DNA of 44,273 nucleotides from Clostridia bacterium (GTDB lineage: Bacteria > Bacillota > Clostridia > Christensenellales > CAG-138), in the NCBI GenBank assembly GCA_017395105.1, contig JAFPWD010000005.1:1-44273 (forward strand). Reading direction: 5' to 3'. A program made the translations under genes and the position numbers. The notes below the pieces were generated by a model that was not told the origin of the DNA, made no database searches, and saw only the letters and a program-made list of their open reading frames with translations. This document shows positions 6,842 through 14,918 of the stretch, piece after piece; within the stretch, counting starts at the first letter, position 1, and each line of letters opens with the position of its first letter.

Positions 6842-8776
6842 TCAAAAGAGCTTGTTTATGTCGTGCTCGGGAGTGATCTTGGAGTAATTCCAAACGGGCG
6901 CGGTGATCTTGGAAGCGTGGATATACGCATATCTTCCCGCGAAGCGAACGTGGTACCAGTTGCCGATGCGGTGCCAGACCTGCATGTTCACCCCGGGATA
7001 GAGAGTTATGATCGCACCGCTGTATTCGGAAGGTCCGATGCGAAGCTGAGCATCGAGCACACCCGCTTTAACGGAAGCGGTGCCGATGGGTCTCTCCTCG
7101 CCGGCGGGAGCGGGGAAGAGAGAAATATTGACAAGGTCTCCGCGAATATAGCCGAGCTTGTTGTTTGCAATGCATACGATCCAACCGTTGACCTCGGTGA
7201 TAACGTAGATATGCGTTCCGGCTGTCAGCGTATCAAGGAGCGTGTCGTTGGTTGAAGGGCCGCCGCGAAGCCTTGCTGAGGATGCGGCAACGGTGCCGTA
7301 AGCTACCGTCTGCTTGGTGTAGGAATAGGGAAGCTCGGGATTGCGCTCTTTTACGCTCAGAATCTCCATGTTCGGGTAGTAGAAATCGAGGATCTCATAG
7401 TGATCCTGACCGTTTGCATATCTGCCCCTTGCAGCCTGCTGTGAAAGGCCGATTCCGTTGCCGTAGCGGCAGTGGTGAACAACGTAGCCGTTATCGGTCG
7501 CCTCGCCCCAATAGATGCGGTAGACTCTGTTGTATTGAGGAACGAGAACTCCGTAAGCATCCTTTCCGAGCTTATCAACGTCGAATCTGAGGAACTGGCT
7601 GCGTTCAACGCCGTTATCGACGATGCGTACGATCAAATCAAGCTTTGTCAAATTCAGCTCGGTATCGGGGAATGCAGGAGTGTTCACTTCGGCATGGATT
7701 ATGCTCAAAAGCTGAACGCTGTGTCCAACTGCTGCATAGAGCTCATCGTTGATGAGCGATCTGAAATTCGCGTTGGTTACGGGCTCGCCGTATTCGATGG
7801 GAAGATCGAGCATGTGAGGAGCTCCGTACTGAAGGTCAAAGCTGTCGCGAACGATGGAGTATGCGCCGTCGATGGTCGAATAGCCGAAGGCGTAAGAAGG
7901 CAGATTCGTTTCGCCGCCGTTTGTGGCGTCATAATAAGCGGCTTCCACGTTGCCGTTATAAAACAGCATCTCTCCTACAGCATCTCGGCAGGCGGCCATC
8001 GAATGGGTATAGCCGGCCTGATAGCCTCTATACCACTGATGGCGCCTATATGCGGTTATGTCGTGATCGTCCGCACTCGCGGGATAGGAAAAAGCATAGG
8101 CCTTGCAGGCGAGAGCCTGGCAGATCAGCGCTTCGGAGCCCCACGAATCGTTCATTTCATAGGGCACTATGCCGTATGCATAATGCGCCGTGGGTATGTG
8201 ATTAACGATGCGCAGACTGCTTCCTGTTGCCGTGATGCGGAAGCTTCCGAGATAATCCCTGTCGCTGCACTGCGTTTCGGGAACGGTAACAACGTGCGCA
8301 TAGCCGCCTGCTTCGCCAAGAAAAACGCGGTTCAGATCCACGGTTGCGCCCTGATAAACCGCAGTGCCGAGATAATATACGGTCACGATGCCGCTGTAGG
8401 CAGTCATGCTGATGATGGCGGGTGACCCGGCCGAGCCGACTATCGGCTTCAGGTTCTGGTCGATATAGTATGCGCCGTAAAGGGACATGTTGATGCGGGT
8501 AACGCTTTCGCTTTCAAAGTTCAGAAGAACGCGAATAGTTGAAAAATCGTCCTCGGGGGTGAACTTAACGGATTTTTCGGGCAGCGGCTGACCCTTATCG
8601 TCGAAGGGAAGCAGCTCGGAACGCTCGGACTCGAACACGTTGTAGTAAGCGCGGGTTTCATCGGATTCGGAAACGGGCAGTGTCCGATCCGCAGCCGATG
8701 CGGGCATTTGTGCGGCGCACAGGGTAAAGGCGAGCACAAGCAGTGAGCAAAATAGCTTTAATCGGAATTTTGACAC
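6842..8776 (-). CDS. Exported SpoIID/LytB-domain protein with two SH3 domains
   Basis: 644 aa, GTG start (8776) with GAGAGGATAG upstream. A signal peptide (LFCSLLVLAFTLCAAQMPASA) is followed by a SpoIID/LytB domain. YAYGIVPYEM near residue 200 contains the Glu corresponding to the catalytic residue of SpoIID lytic transglycosylase; ALACKAYAFSY, YDATNGGETN and NGIGLSQQAARG are further signature blocks. Two SH3b repeats follow near residues 490-550 (RLRGGPSTNDTLLDTL) and 560-635 (LRIGPSEYSGAIITLYPG), likely for cell-wall binding. Predicted role: cleavage of denuded peptidoglycan strands during sporulation or wall remodelling. It is longer than B. subtilis SpoIID and carries SH3 domains, so it is a paralogue type rather than strict spoIID. 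It lies next to sigG, transcribed divergently. Confidence 0.88.
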   Translation of the reverse strand: MSKFRLKLFCSLLVLAFTLCAAQMPASAADRTLPVSESDETRAYYNVFESERSELLPFDDKGQPLPEKSVKFTPEDDFSTIRVLLNFESESVTRINMSLYGAYYIDQNLKPIVGSAGSPAIISMTAYSGIVTVYYLGTAVYQGATVDLNRVFLGEAGGYAHVVTVPETQCSDRDYLGSFRITATGSSLRIVNHIPTAHYAYGIVPYEMNDSWGSEALICQALACKAYAFSYPASADDHDITAYRRHQWYRGYQAGYTHSMAACRDAVGEMLFYNGNVEAAYYDATNGGETNLPSYAFGYSTIDGAYSIVRDSFDLQYGAPHMLDLPIEYGEPVTNANFRSLINDELYAAVGHSVQLLSIIHAEVNTPAFPDTELNLTKLDLIVRIVDNGVERSQFLRFDVDKLGKDAYGVLVPQYNRVYRIYWGEATDNGYVVHHCRYGNGIGLSQQAARGRYANGQDHYEILDFYYPNMEILSVKERNPELPYSYTKQTVAYGTVAASSARLRGGPSTNDTLLDTLTAGTHIYVITEVNGWIVCIANNKLGYIRGDLVNISLFPAPAGEERPIGTASVKAGVLDAQLRIGPSEYSGAIITLYPGVNMQVWHRIGNWYHVRFAGRYAYIHASKITAPVWNYSKITPEHDINKLF

Positions 8777-8873
8777 GGTTTTCTATCCTCTCATATAAAA
8801 TGCTTTTCAGCAGCGTGTATATCGTGCGCTGACAGATCTAAGCGCGGCCGATCCGCACACCGCTCTAAGATAC

Positions 8874-8902
8874 AGTATACCACTTAAACAGAGAAACCGC
8901 AA
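8874..8902 (-). promoter_or_regulatory. Promoter of the SpoIID-like gene
   Basis: TTGCGG (8902-8897), a 17-bp spacer ending TGG, then TATACT (8879-8874), about 98 bp before the GTG start. The rest of the 8777-9076 gap holds only the weak sigG promoter candidate. Confidence 0.55.
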
Positions 8903-8985
8903 TCATCTCCTGCTTAGAATTACGAAAAATAGGTTGATTAAATCCGCAGTTCAACAATAACAGACATGAATTATTAAGAAACGCC

Positions 8986-9016
8986 GAATACTTCGAGCCT
9001 TATTTCGCCATTACTA
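8986..9016 (+). promoter_or_regulatory. Weak SigF/SigG-like promoter candidate before sigG
   Basis: GAATA (8986-8990) followed after 18 bp by CATTACTA (9009-9016). The SigG consensus is roughly GMATR-N18-CATNMTA; the -10 fits only with one extra base. sigG is autoregulated in Bacillus, so a site here is expected, but the match is imperfect. No SigA-like promoter of comparable quality was found nearby. Confidence 0.3.
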
Positions 9017-9076
9017 AATATGAAAGCCGATGCAGCGCGAGGAAGCAGCGCGAAAATCTGTCGGCCGGAGGGAAGA

Positions 9077-9850
9077 ATGGCGTTGAATAAGGTTGAAATA
9101 TGCGGAGTTGATACGAACAATCTGCCGAGGATAACGCATAAGCGCAGCATGGAGCTGTTTGAAAGGATCAAGCAGGGCGATGAAGGCGCAAGGGAGGAGT
9201 TTTTAACCGGGAACCTGCGGCTCGTTCTGAGCGTTATCCAGAGATTCTCGGGAAGGGGCGAGCAGCCCGACGATCTGTTTCAGGTGGGATGCGTGGGGCT
9301 TATTAAAGCACTCGATAACTTCGACACCTCGCACAACGTTCGATTCTCAACCTATGCCGTTCCTATGATAATAGGAGAGATCAGACGTTTTCTTAGGGAC
9401 AACAGCAGCATCAGAGTAACAAGATCGATGCGCGATACCGCATACAGGGCACTTCAGGTCAAGGCAAAGCTTGTTGAAAAGAACGGGGTCGAGCCGAGGA
9501 TATCGGAGATAGCCTCCGAGCTTGGCATGCCGGAATCAGATGTTGTTTTCGCACTCGAAGCCATCACCGATCCGATATCGATGAATGAGCCGATATTCAG
9601 CGAAGACGGCGATGCGGTGTATATAGAGGATCAGATCAGGGATGAAACTGCGGACGACGAGATCTGGCTCAACGGCATAGCGGTAAAGGAGGGGATCAAG
9701 AGGCTCTCGGAGCGTGAACAGCGCATAATAAGGCTGCGATTCTTTCTTGGCAAAACACAAAACGAGGTGGCCGATCATGTTGGAGTAAGTCAGGCGCAGG
9801 TTTCAAGGCTTGAAAAAGCAGCTCTTATAAAAATGAGGAGATATCTTTGA
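9077..9850 (+). CDS. sigG: RNA polymerase sporulation sigma factor SigG
   Basis: 257 aa. Its N-terminus MALNKVEICGVDTNNLP is the SigG-specific motif (NKVEICGVDT), the region that sets SigG apart from SigF. Sigma-70 region 2 (NLRLVLSVIQRFSGRGEQ, DDLFQVGCVGLIKALDNFD, RFSTYAVPMIIGEIRRFLRD), region 3 and region 4 (LSEREQRIIRLRFFLGKTQNEVADHVGVSQAQVSRLEKAAL) are complete. It directs forespore late gene expression after engulfment. The start at 9077 is set by GGAGGGAAG 2-7 nt upstream and by alignment with known SigG; the longer frame from 9020 is not needed. spoIIGA and sigE are not adjacent, unlike in Bacillus. Confidence 0.97.
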   Translation: MALNKVEICGVDTNNLPRITHKRSMELFERIKQGDEGAREEFLTGNLRLVLSVIQRFSGRGEQPDDLFQVGCVGLIKALDNFDTSHNVRFSTYAVPMIIGEIRRFLRDNSSIRVTRSMRDTAYRALQVKAKLVEKNGVEPRISEIASELGMPESDVVFALEAITDPISMNEPIFSEDGDAVYIEDQIRDETADDEIWLNGIAVKEGIKRLSEREQRIIRLRFFLGKTQNEVADHVGVSQAQVSRLEKAALIKMRRYL

Positions 9851-9884
9851 CAGTTAATTTTATCGCCATTTTTCGCCGCAAATA

Positions 9885-9922
9885 TGTCAAAAATATGGCA
9901 AAGTGGGGCAAAAAATGTCAAA
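9885..9922 (+). repeat. Four helically phased TGKCAAA-type direct repeats
   Basis: TGTCAAA (9885), TGGCAAA (9896), GGGCAAA (9906) and TGTCAAA (9916) are spaced 11, 10 and 10 bp apart, so they fall on one face of the helix. They lie between the sigG stop and the BlaI-type promoter. The function is unknown; an array of binding half-sites is possible. Confidence 0.55.
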
Positions 9923-9978
9923 CGGATAGATAAAATAAACTATTTACGATAATTTCTAAAAAATATCCGGTATATATA

Positions 9979-10007
9979 TTGCAATTTTATACAAATTACT
10001 GTATAAT
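9979..10007 (+). promoter_or_regulatory. Promoter and operator of the BlaI-type regulator
   Basis: TTGCAA (9979-9984), 17 bp, TATAAT (10002-10007). A perfect 7-bp inverted repeat, TTATACA (9987-9993) and TGTATAA (10000-10006) with a 6-bp centre, covers the spacer and the -10. Its TACA/TGTA cores match the half-sites of BlaI/MecI/CopY repressors, so autorepression is likely. Confidence 0.7.
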
Positions 10008-10047
10008 TAAAATCGATAACTTTAAAGCATAGGAGTTGGACTACACT

Positions 10048-10422
10048 ATGATCCTAAAAGATGTTTCATCAGCCGAGCTTGAGATCATGAAGATCATCTG
10101 GACGGCAGGCAAGCCCGTCATTATCACCGATATATGGCGTGAGATCGAAGGGCACGACTGGACCTACCAGACTGTGCAGACCTTTGTAAACCGCTTGAAT
10201 GCCAAGGGCTATATCAAAATAGTCGGCAAACAGGTGCGCAGCTACCTCTATCTTCCCACTGTTACCCGCGCTGAATACATCGTTCAGTCCCGCGGAGAGC
10301 TCATCGACGGCGGTGAGGGCGCAAGCATCTCCGATGTCGTTTCCATCATGTTCAGGCAGGGCATCTGCTCCAAGGACGAGCTTGAGAAGCTTTCCGAGAC
10401 CGTGAGCCAGCTTCTCAAATAA
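10048..10422 (+). CDS. BlaI/MecI/CopY-family transcriptional repressor
   Basis: 124 aa winged-helix protein. VSSAELEIMKIIWTAGKPVI, WTYQTVQTFVNRLNAKGYI and YLYLPTVTRAEYI match the BlaI family (Penicillinase_R). The start at 10048 is preferred: AGGAG lies 12 nt upstream, while a TTG at 10036 directly abuts the RBS. BlaI relatives dimerise on TACA/TGTA dyads and are inactivated by a BlaR1-type protease or by metal (CopY). No blaR1 gene is present. The CopY metal motif CxCx4CxC is absent; only one Cys near the C-terminus is seen, so the inducer is unknown. The next gene is a cation ATPase, a plausible target. Confidence 0.9.
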   Translation: MILKDVSSAELEIMKIIWTAGKPVIITDIWREIEGHDWTYQTVQTFVNRLNAKGYIKIVGKQVRSYLYLPTVTRAEYIVQSRGELIDGGEGASISDVVSIMFRQGICSKDELEKLSETVSQLLK

Positions 10423-10440
10423 TATCGATTTGCTTTCATT

Positions 10441-10471
10441 AAACCGTGGGCTTATTGCTTGCGGTTTTTTT
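10441..10471 (+). terminator. Terminator after the BlaI-type gene
   Basis: AAACCG (10441-10446) pairs with CGGTTT (10462-10467); a run of seven T starts inside the 3' arm. The loop is 15 nt and could fold further. Confidence 0.7.
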
Positions 10472-10525
10472 CATATAATTTAGCATTTATCCGATTCTGC
10501 GAGGGCTCGGCGCATATTATTGCTA

Positions 10526-10557
10526 TTGTCAATTTTAAAGATTAAATGTATAATCTT
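10526..10557 (+). promoter_or_regulatory. Promoter with inverted repeat before the P-type ATPase gene
   Basis: TTGTCA (10526-10531), 17 bp, TATAAT (10549-10554). A perfect 7-bp inverted repeat, AAGATTA (10538-10544) and TAATCTT (10551-10557) with a 6-bp centre, overlaps the -10. This is the same geometry as at the BlaI promoter but with different arm sequences. Confidence 0.65.
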
Positions 10558-10593
10558 ATCATCGGGTCGAGCTGCGATCCGTTGGAGGATTTG

Positions 10594-13023
10594 ATGAAAC
10601 TGTTTAATGCAAAAAAGAATGACGACCGCACGGTGAACACAGGTCTTGATATTCCCAAGGTGCCCAAGGAAGGGACCGTTTTAACGCCTGCCTGCGGATT
10701 GAGCTCCGAGGAGGCTGAAAAGCGTAAGCAGGCAGGGCAGAGCAACCGTCAGGCGGATAACGAGCATAAATCGGTGATGCGGATAATCTCCGATAATCTA
10801 TTCACGCTGTTTAATCTTTTGAATTTTGCGCTCGCCGCATGCCTGATACTTGTCGGCTCATTGAAAAACATTATGTTTCTCGGGGTCGTGTTTTCAAACA
10901 CTCTTATAGGCACGGTGCAGGAGCTTCGCGCCCGCGCAACGATGAAAAAGCTCAAGCTTTTGAACGTTCGCACTTCTCGTGTAATTCGCGATGGTGCCGA
11001 AAAGCAATGCACAGCGGATGAGCTCGTGCTTGGCGATCTTGTGCTTTTTTCAAGCGGCGATCAGATACCCGCCGATTCATTGATCGTGGACGGCGTTTGC
11101 GCTGCCGATGAATCGCTTCTGACAGGCGAAAGCGAGCCGCAGGCTCATAAGGAAGGCGAGCTGCTGCTTTCGGGCAGCTTCCTGACTGAAGGAAGGGTGG
11201 TCGCTCAGCTCATAGCCGTTGGAAACGACAGCTACGCTTCGAGGCTTACCCACGAGGCAAAGCGTCTTGCCTCACCGAGATCCGAACTGCTTAGCGAGCT
11301 CAAAAAGCTGGTTTCGCTCGTCAGCAAGCTCCTTGTGCCGATAGGCATAATAATGTTTTTAGAACAATATTTGCTACTGAAATCGCCGCTTGACGTTGCC
11401 GTACCCAAGGCAGTCGCCGCAATGATTGGTATGCTGCCCGAGGGACTGATACTGCTGACCTCCGTTGCGCTGATGGCAGGCGTTGTTAAGCTTGGAAAAA
11501 GAAAAACGCTTGTGCACGAGCTTTTCGGCATAGAAACGCTTGCAAGGGTGGATATGCTCTGCACCGATAAAACGGGAACTCTTACAACGGGCGAACCCAC
11601 TTTTGAACGCTTCGTTCCGATCGAAGCCGATGAGAGCGAGCTTAAATCCGGTATGGCAAGGTTTATTGCGGCCTTCGAGTCATCGTCGGGAACGCTTCGC
11701 GGAATCGCCTCCGCCGTGGATTCTGAAGGTGAGCAGCCTATTGCAAAGCTGCCCTTTTCTTCCGCGAGGAAAAAATCCGCCGCATCATTTGCAAACGGAA
11801 AAACTCTTATACTCGGCGCGCCGTCCTTTGTGACCGACCGAACCGTAAGCGAGGTCGATACGGCGGTGAACGAGGGCTTTAGAGTGCTCATGCTCGCGGA
11901 GGCAGAAGGAATTATCGAAAATGAGCAGCTTCCCCCCGTAACGCGCGTTCTCGGCATCGTGCTGCTGCGCGAATCCCTTAGGCCGACCGCGAAGGATACG
12001 CTCGATTGGTTCAGAAAAGAGGGCGTTGAGGTTCGTATCATGAGTGGCGACGATCCGCGCACGGTTGCCGCGCTCGGAAGAATGCTCGAGCTAAAGGGAA
12101 GCGACCGAGTGGTGGACTGCGCCGCGCTTTCGGATGAGGAGCTCTGCGCCGCCGCGAAGGATCGAGTGATCTTCGGCCGTCTTACCCCCGATAGGAAACG
12201 CATTCTCGTTGAGGCAATCAAAAGGGAGGGACATAACGTTGCCATGACAGGCGACGGCGTAAATGACATTCCCTCCATGAAGGCGGCCGACTGCTCCATT
12301 GCGATGGGCGGCGGCGCCGAGGCGACCGAGCATGCGGCTCAGCTCGTGCTTTTAAACAACGATTTCAGCTCCCTGCCGGAAGTAGTTGCCGAGGGCAGGC
12401 GCGTTATCGGAAACATAACGCGAACCGCCTCGCTTTTCCTTCAAAAAACGCTCTATTCCTTTGCGCTCAGCGTAATAAACATACTGATCGCGCTGTTCCT
12501 GCCGCTCAAATATCCCTTTGAGCCCATTCATCTGACCCTTATCAGCTCGCTGACGGTAGGAATTCCCGCATTCTTTCTCGCGCTCGAGCCGAGCTCCGAA
12601 CGCTTCAAGGGAAGCTTTTTGAAGCGGATAATCCTGAATGCTGTTCCGGGTGCGCTGGGCGTTACCTGCTGTGCGCTCGCTGCGATGATCTTAAATCACT
12701 TCGGAACGCCTGAAAGCATTGCCTCCACTCTTGCGGTGCTCTCGGCGGGAGCGATCGGCCTTGGAAATCTCATCCTTATTTGCAGACCGTTTTCCAAGCT
12801 CCGCATTGCGGTATGCTCGCTGATGTGCGCCGGCTTCGCTGCCGCAGTCGCGTTCTTCCCGCAGCTGTTCTCGCTCGATATCCAAAGCTTTACATCTGCA
12901 AATTGGATATCGCTCGCGCTGATGACTGTCGGCGGTCTCGCCGTGCTTGTTATAGCAAGGCTCGCGGTTCAACCCTCCCTGCGTAAGCTGGATCAAACTA
13001 AAAGCAGCGATCATAAAGCTTAA
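10594..13023 (+). CDS. CtpE-like cation-transporting P-type ATPase
   Basis: 809 aa with the complete P-type ATPase core: actuator TGES near residue 175, phosphorylation site CTDKTGTLTTGE (Asp near 325), TM4 MLPEGLILLTS near 280, hinge TGDGVNDIPSMKAADCSIAMG near 552, and six C-terminal membrane segments. MLPEGL plus the short N-terminus without a metal-binding domain fits the CtpE group (calcium uptake in mycobacteria) better than copper ATPases; the ion is inferred. The start at 10594 has GGAGG 5 nt upstream. An upstream in-frame ATG (10546) lies inside the promoter. It has its own promoter with a dyad that a BlaI-type protein could bind. Confidence 0.9.
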   Translation: MKLFNAKKNDDRTVNTGLDIPKVPKEGTVLTPACGLSSEEAEKRKQAGQSNRQADNEHKSVMRIISDNLFTLFNLLNFALAACLILVGSLKNIMFLGVVFSNTLIGTVQELRARATMKKLKLLNVRTSRVIRDGAEKQCTADELVLGDLVLFSSGDQIPADSLIVDGVCAADESLLTGESEPQAHKEGELLLSGSFLTEGRVVAQLIAVGNDSYASRLTHEAKRLASPRSELLSELKKLVSLVSKLLVPIGIIMFLEQYLLLKSPLDVAVPKAVAAMIGMLPEGLILLTSVALMAGVVKLGKRKTLVHELFGIETLARVDMLCTDKTGTLTTGEPTFERFVPIEADESELKSGMARFIAAFESSSGTLRGIASAVDSEGEQPIAKLPFSSARKKSAASFANGKTLILGAPSFVTDRTVSEVDTAVNEGFRVLMLAEAEGIIENEQLPPVTRVLGIVLLRESLRPTAKDTLDWFRKEGVEVRIMSGDDPRTVAALGRMLELKGSDRVVDCAALSDEELCAAAKDRVIFGRLTPDRKRILVEAIKREGHNVAMTGDGVNDIPSMKAADCSIAMGGGAEATEHAAQLVLLNNDFSSLPEVVAEGRRVIGNITRTASLFLQKTLYSFALSVINILIALFLPLKYPFEPIHLTLISSLTVGIPAFFLALEPSSERFKGSFLKRIILNAVPGALGVTCCALAAMILNHFGTPESIASTLAVLSAGAIGLGNLILICRPFSKLRIAVCSLMCAGFAAAVAFFPQLFSLDIQSFTSANWISLALMTVGGLAVLVIARLAVQPSLRKLDQTKSSDHKA

Positions 13024-13049
13024 ATTTGAATAAACAAATCAATTATTCC

Positions 13050-13090
13050 GGAAAAAACAAGGTAGGAGGAGCCGCAAGGCTCGCCGTCCT
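13050..13090 (-). terminator. Terminator of the STAS-HD-YdcF operon
   Basis: On the minus strand, GAGCC (13082-13078) pairs with GGCTC (13073-13069) around a TTGC loop, extended by AGGA/TCCT outer pairs. TTGTTTTTT (13059-13051) follows 4 bp later. Confidence 0.65.
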
Positions 13091-13119
13091 ATAAGCTTAT
13101 TTGCTTAATTCAAATATCG

Positions 13120-14349
13120 CTAATGACTGTAAATCGAGATCGTCAGCGCAACGTACGCTGTGATTATGCTGCCAAGGATTATCGCCTGCTTCAAGCGATG
13201 CTCGGAAATCAGACCGATGAATTCGCGTACGGCTGCATTGGGCCAGAAATACCATTTTGTTTTAGCACCAACGCCTATCGCGCGCATTTTGGCGCGCCGA
13301 GCGCAGATGCCGCTTCTGAAAACGTGGTAGTTAGATGTGGAGTATGATACCTTGGTTTTGCTTGTGAATTCGCCGTTTTTGCTTCGTTCGGCGATCTTCT
13401 CCTTGGAAAAGCGCATATTCTGCATCGTATCGCGCGAGCTGTCCTCCTGAATTATTTTATCCTCGGGAATGCCTTGCTCGATAAGATAGCGCATCATGGC
13501 AAGGCTCTCGGAGTTTGCCTCAAGGTCGCCCTTGCCGCCTGAAGTTATGAAGGTAAGCTCCTTGCCCGTTTCAGCCTTTTGCTGTTTATAAAATGCGATG
13601 GCGCGGTCGATGCGGCTTTTGAGCAGCGGCGTGGGGGAGCCGTCCTTCCTGAGACCGCAGCCGAGAATTATAAGATAATCCCGATCGAGCGGAGCTTTAT
13701 AGCGCACAACTATCGTGTTTGCAATGATCGAGCCGATGAGCATGCACTCGAAGTAGAGATAGACCGCGGCAAAAATATTTGCGAAGATATCGTGGAGCAT
13801 GACCTCCTTTTGACTGCCGCTTGCGCTGCGATCGTATTTCAAAAGGAAAAGCTCACCGCCAACAAGCAGGATGGAAAGAAGAATGCCGAGTACGTTTGCA
13901 AATCTTTTGCGTTCGTGCCGCAAAAGCGAAATGTTTGAAATGAGGAGCAGCAGCGAGAAGATCAGGATAAACGGTATCGAAAGGAGCATATAGTTCTTCG
14001 CGGAATTAGCGAGAATTCGCGGGATATCTTCGGCGGTATAAATGCTCGGAGAACTCAAAAGGCGTGCAAGAAGCACGGCATGAGTCAATAACACCGAGAA
14101 AAGAAACAACGCGAAGCCTGCGTAGTAAATGGTGTTGTAGGAGTATGGATTATAGCGCAGCTGTGCGAAAAATGCCCATAAAAGCGAAGCGATAACTACA
14201 GCAAGATAAACTATCGCTAACGCAAAAAGGGGAATGGTATTGCTGTCGGCTCCGCAGTGGTGCAGCAGATATGCGGCAATTAATGCGGCGATCGTAATGG
14301 GGATGAGAAAGTACAGCTTCGGTTTTTTATCCCTCGTGTCAAACGTCAT
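13120..14349 (-). CDS. YdcF/ElyC-like (DUF218) membrane protein
   Basis: About 409 aa. Roughly five hydrophobic segments in the first 200 residues, then a cytoplasm- or surface-exposed DUF218 domain (DYLIILGCGLRKDGSPTP, TSGGKGDLEANSES, SSRDTMQNM, STSNYHVFR), and a final membrane segment. YdcF/SanA/ElyC proteins affect envelope polymer metabolism, but their reaction is not settled. The start at 14349 is chosen because GGAAAGGA lies 8 nt upstream; the gene then overlaps the HD gene by 11 nt. Third gene of the operon, followed by a clear terminator. Confidence 0.85.
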   Translation of the reverse strand: MTFDTRDKKPKLYFLIPITIAALIAAYLLHHCGADSNTIPLFALAIVYLAVVIASLLWAFFAQLRYNPYSYNTIYYAGFALFLFSVLLTHAVLLARLLSSPSIYTAEDIPRILANSAKNYMLLSIPFILIFSLLLLISNISLLRHERKRFANVLGILLSILLVGGELFLLKYDRSASGSQKEVMLHDIFANIFAAVYLYFECMLIGSIIANTIVVRYKAPLDRDYLIILGCGLRKDGSPTPLLKSRIDRAIAFYKQQKAETGKELTFITSGGKGDLEANSESLAMMRYLIEQGIPEDKIIQEDSSRDTMQNMRFSKEKIAERSKNGEFTSKTKVSYSTSNYHVFRSGICARRAKMRAIGVGAKTKWYFWPNAAVREFIGLISEHRLKQAIILGSIITAYVALTISIYSH

Positions 14350-14917
14350 TCGGCTCATCCTTTCCAAACATAGCATCGATCAGAAGCGAAAACTCCTTCC
14401 ATGCATCGAATTCGCAAAGCTCATCAAGAAGCTCGCGTATGGAGCGATAGTACCAAGCATGCTGAGCGGGATCCTTCTGATTGAAGCAGTTTAGAAATTC
14501 AAACCCCTGCTTCAAAAATGCCTGATGCATGCTGCGAAGATTGGAAAGCTTATCGCCAAGCCAAATGTATTTAACGCCTATATCCGAAGCGTTTTTTAGC
14601 TCCTCGAGCGATTCCTCCTTGCGGATGCGCCAGCTCTCAGCTCTGGAAATGCCGTGGCGCTTATCCTCGGTTTCGGATGCAACGAGCGCGGCCGTTCTCG
14701 TGCCGAACAGTGCCTCAATATCCGCCAAGGTCGCATCCGTATCCTCAACTGTGTCGTGGAGCACGGCGGCAGAGAGCACCTCCTCGTCAAGCGTCATGGA
14801 AGAAACGATGAGCGCGACCTCGATAGGGTGCAGTATGTACGGAGCGGGATCCATCTTGCGTTTTGAGCCGCTGTGCTTTTCGGATGCAAAAGCAAGAGCC
14901 TTTTCAAATAGTTCCAT
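14339..14917 (-). CDS. Small alarmone-hydrolase-like HD-domain protein (MESH1/SpoT hydrolase type)
   Basis: 192 aa. The SpoT/RelA hydrolase signature is present: HPIEVALIV, HDTVEDTDAT (metal-binding HD plus ED) and GDKLSNLRSM (distal Asp and Asn). There is no synthetase, TGS or ACT domain, so it resembles stand-alone alarmone hydrolases (SAH/MESH1) that remove pyrophosphate from (p)ppGpp. The substrate is inferred from the residues. The start is 1 nt after the stop of the STAS-kinase gene, and its RBS AGGAGG lies within the last codons of that gene, indicating translational coupling. Downstream it overlaps the YdcF gene by 11 nt. Confidence 0.85.
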   Translation of the reverse strand: MELFEKALAFASEKHSGSKRKMDPAPYILHPIEVALIVSSMTLDEEVLSAAVLHDTVEDTDATLADIEALFGTRTAALVASETEDKRHGISRAESWRIRKEESLEELKNASDIGVKYIWLGDKLSNLRSMHQAFLKQGFEFLNCFNQKDPAQHAWYYRSIRELLDELCEFDAWKEFSLLIDAMFGKDEPNDV

Positions 14918-14918
14918 C

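Noticed and set aside
10048-10422. CopY copper regulator
   Set aside because: The CxCx4CxC metal motif is absent, and the neighbouring ATPase lacks the CPC motif of copper pumps.
11232-12299. Ser-rich open frame of 355 codons on the minus strand
   Set aside because: Antisense of the P-type ATPase, whose catalytic motifs lie in the plus frame.
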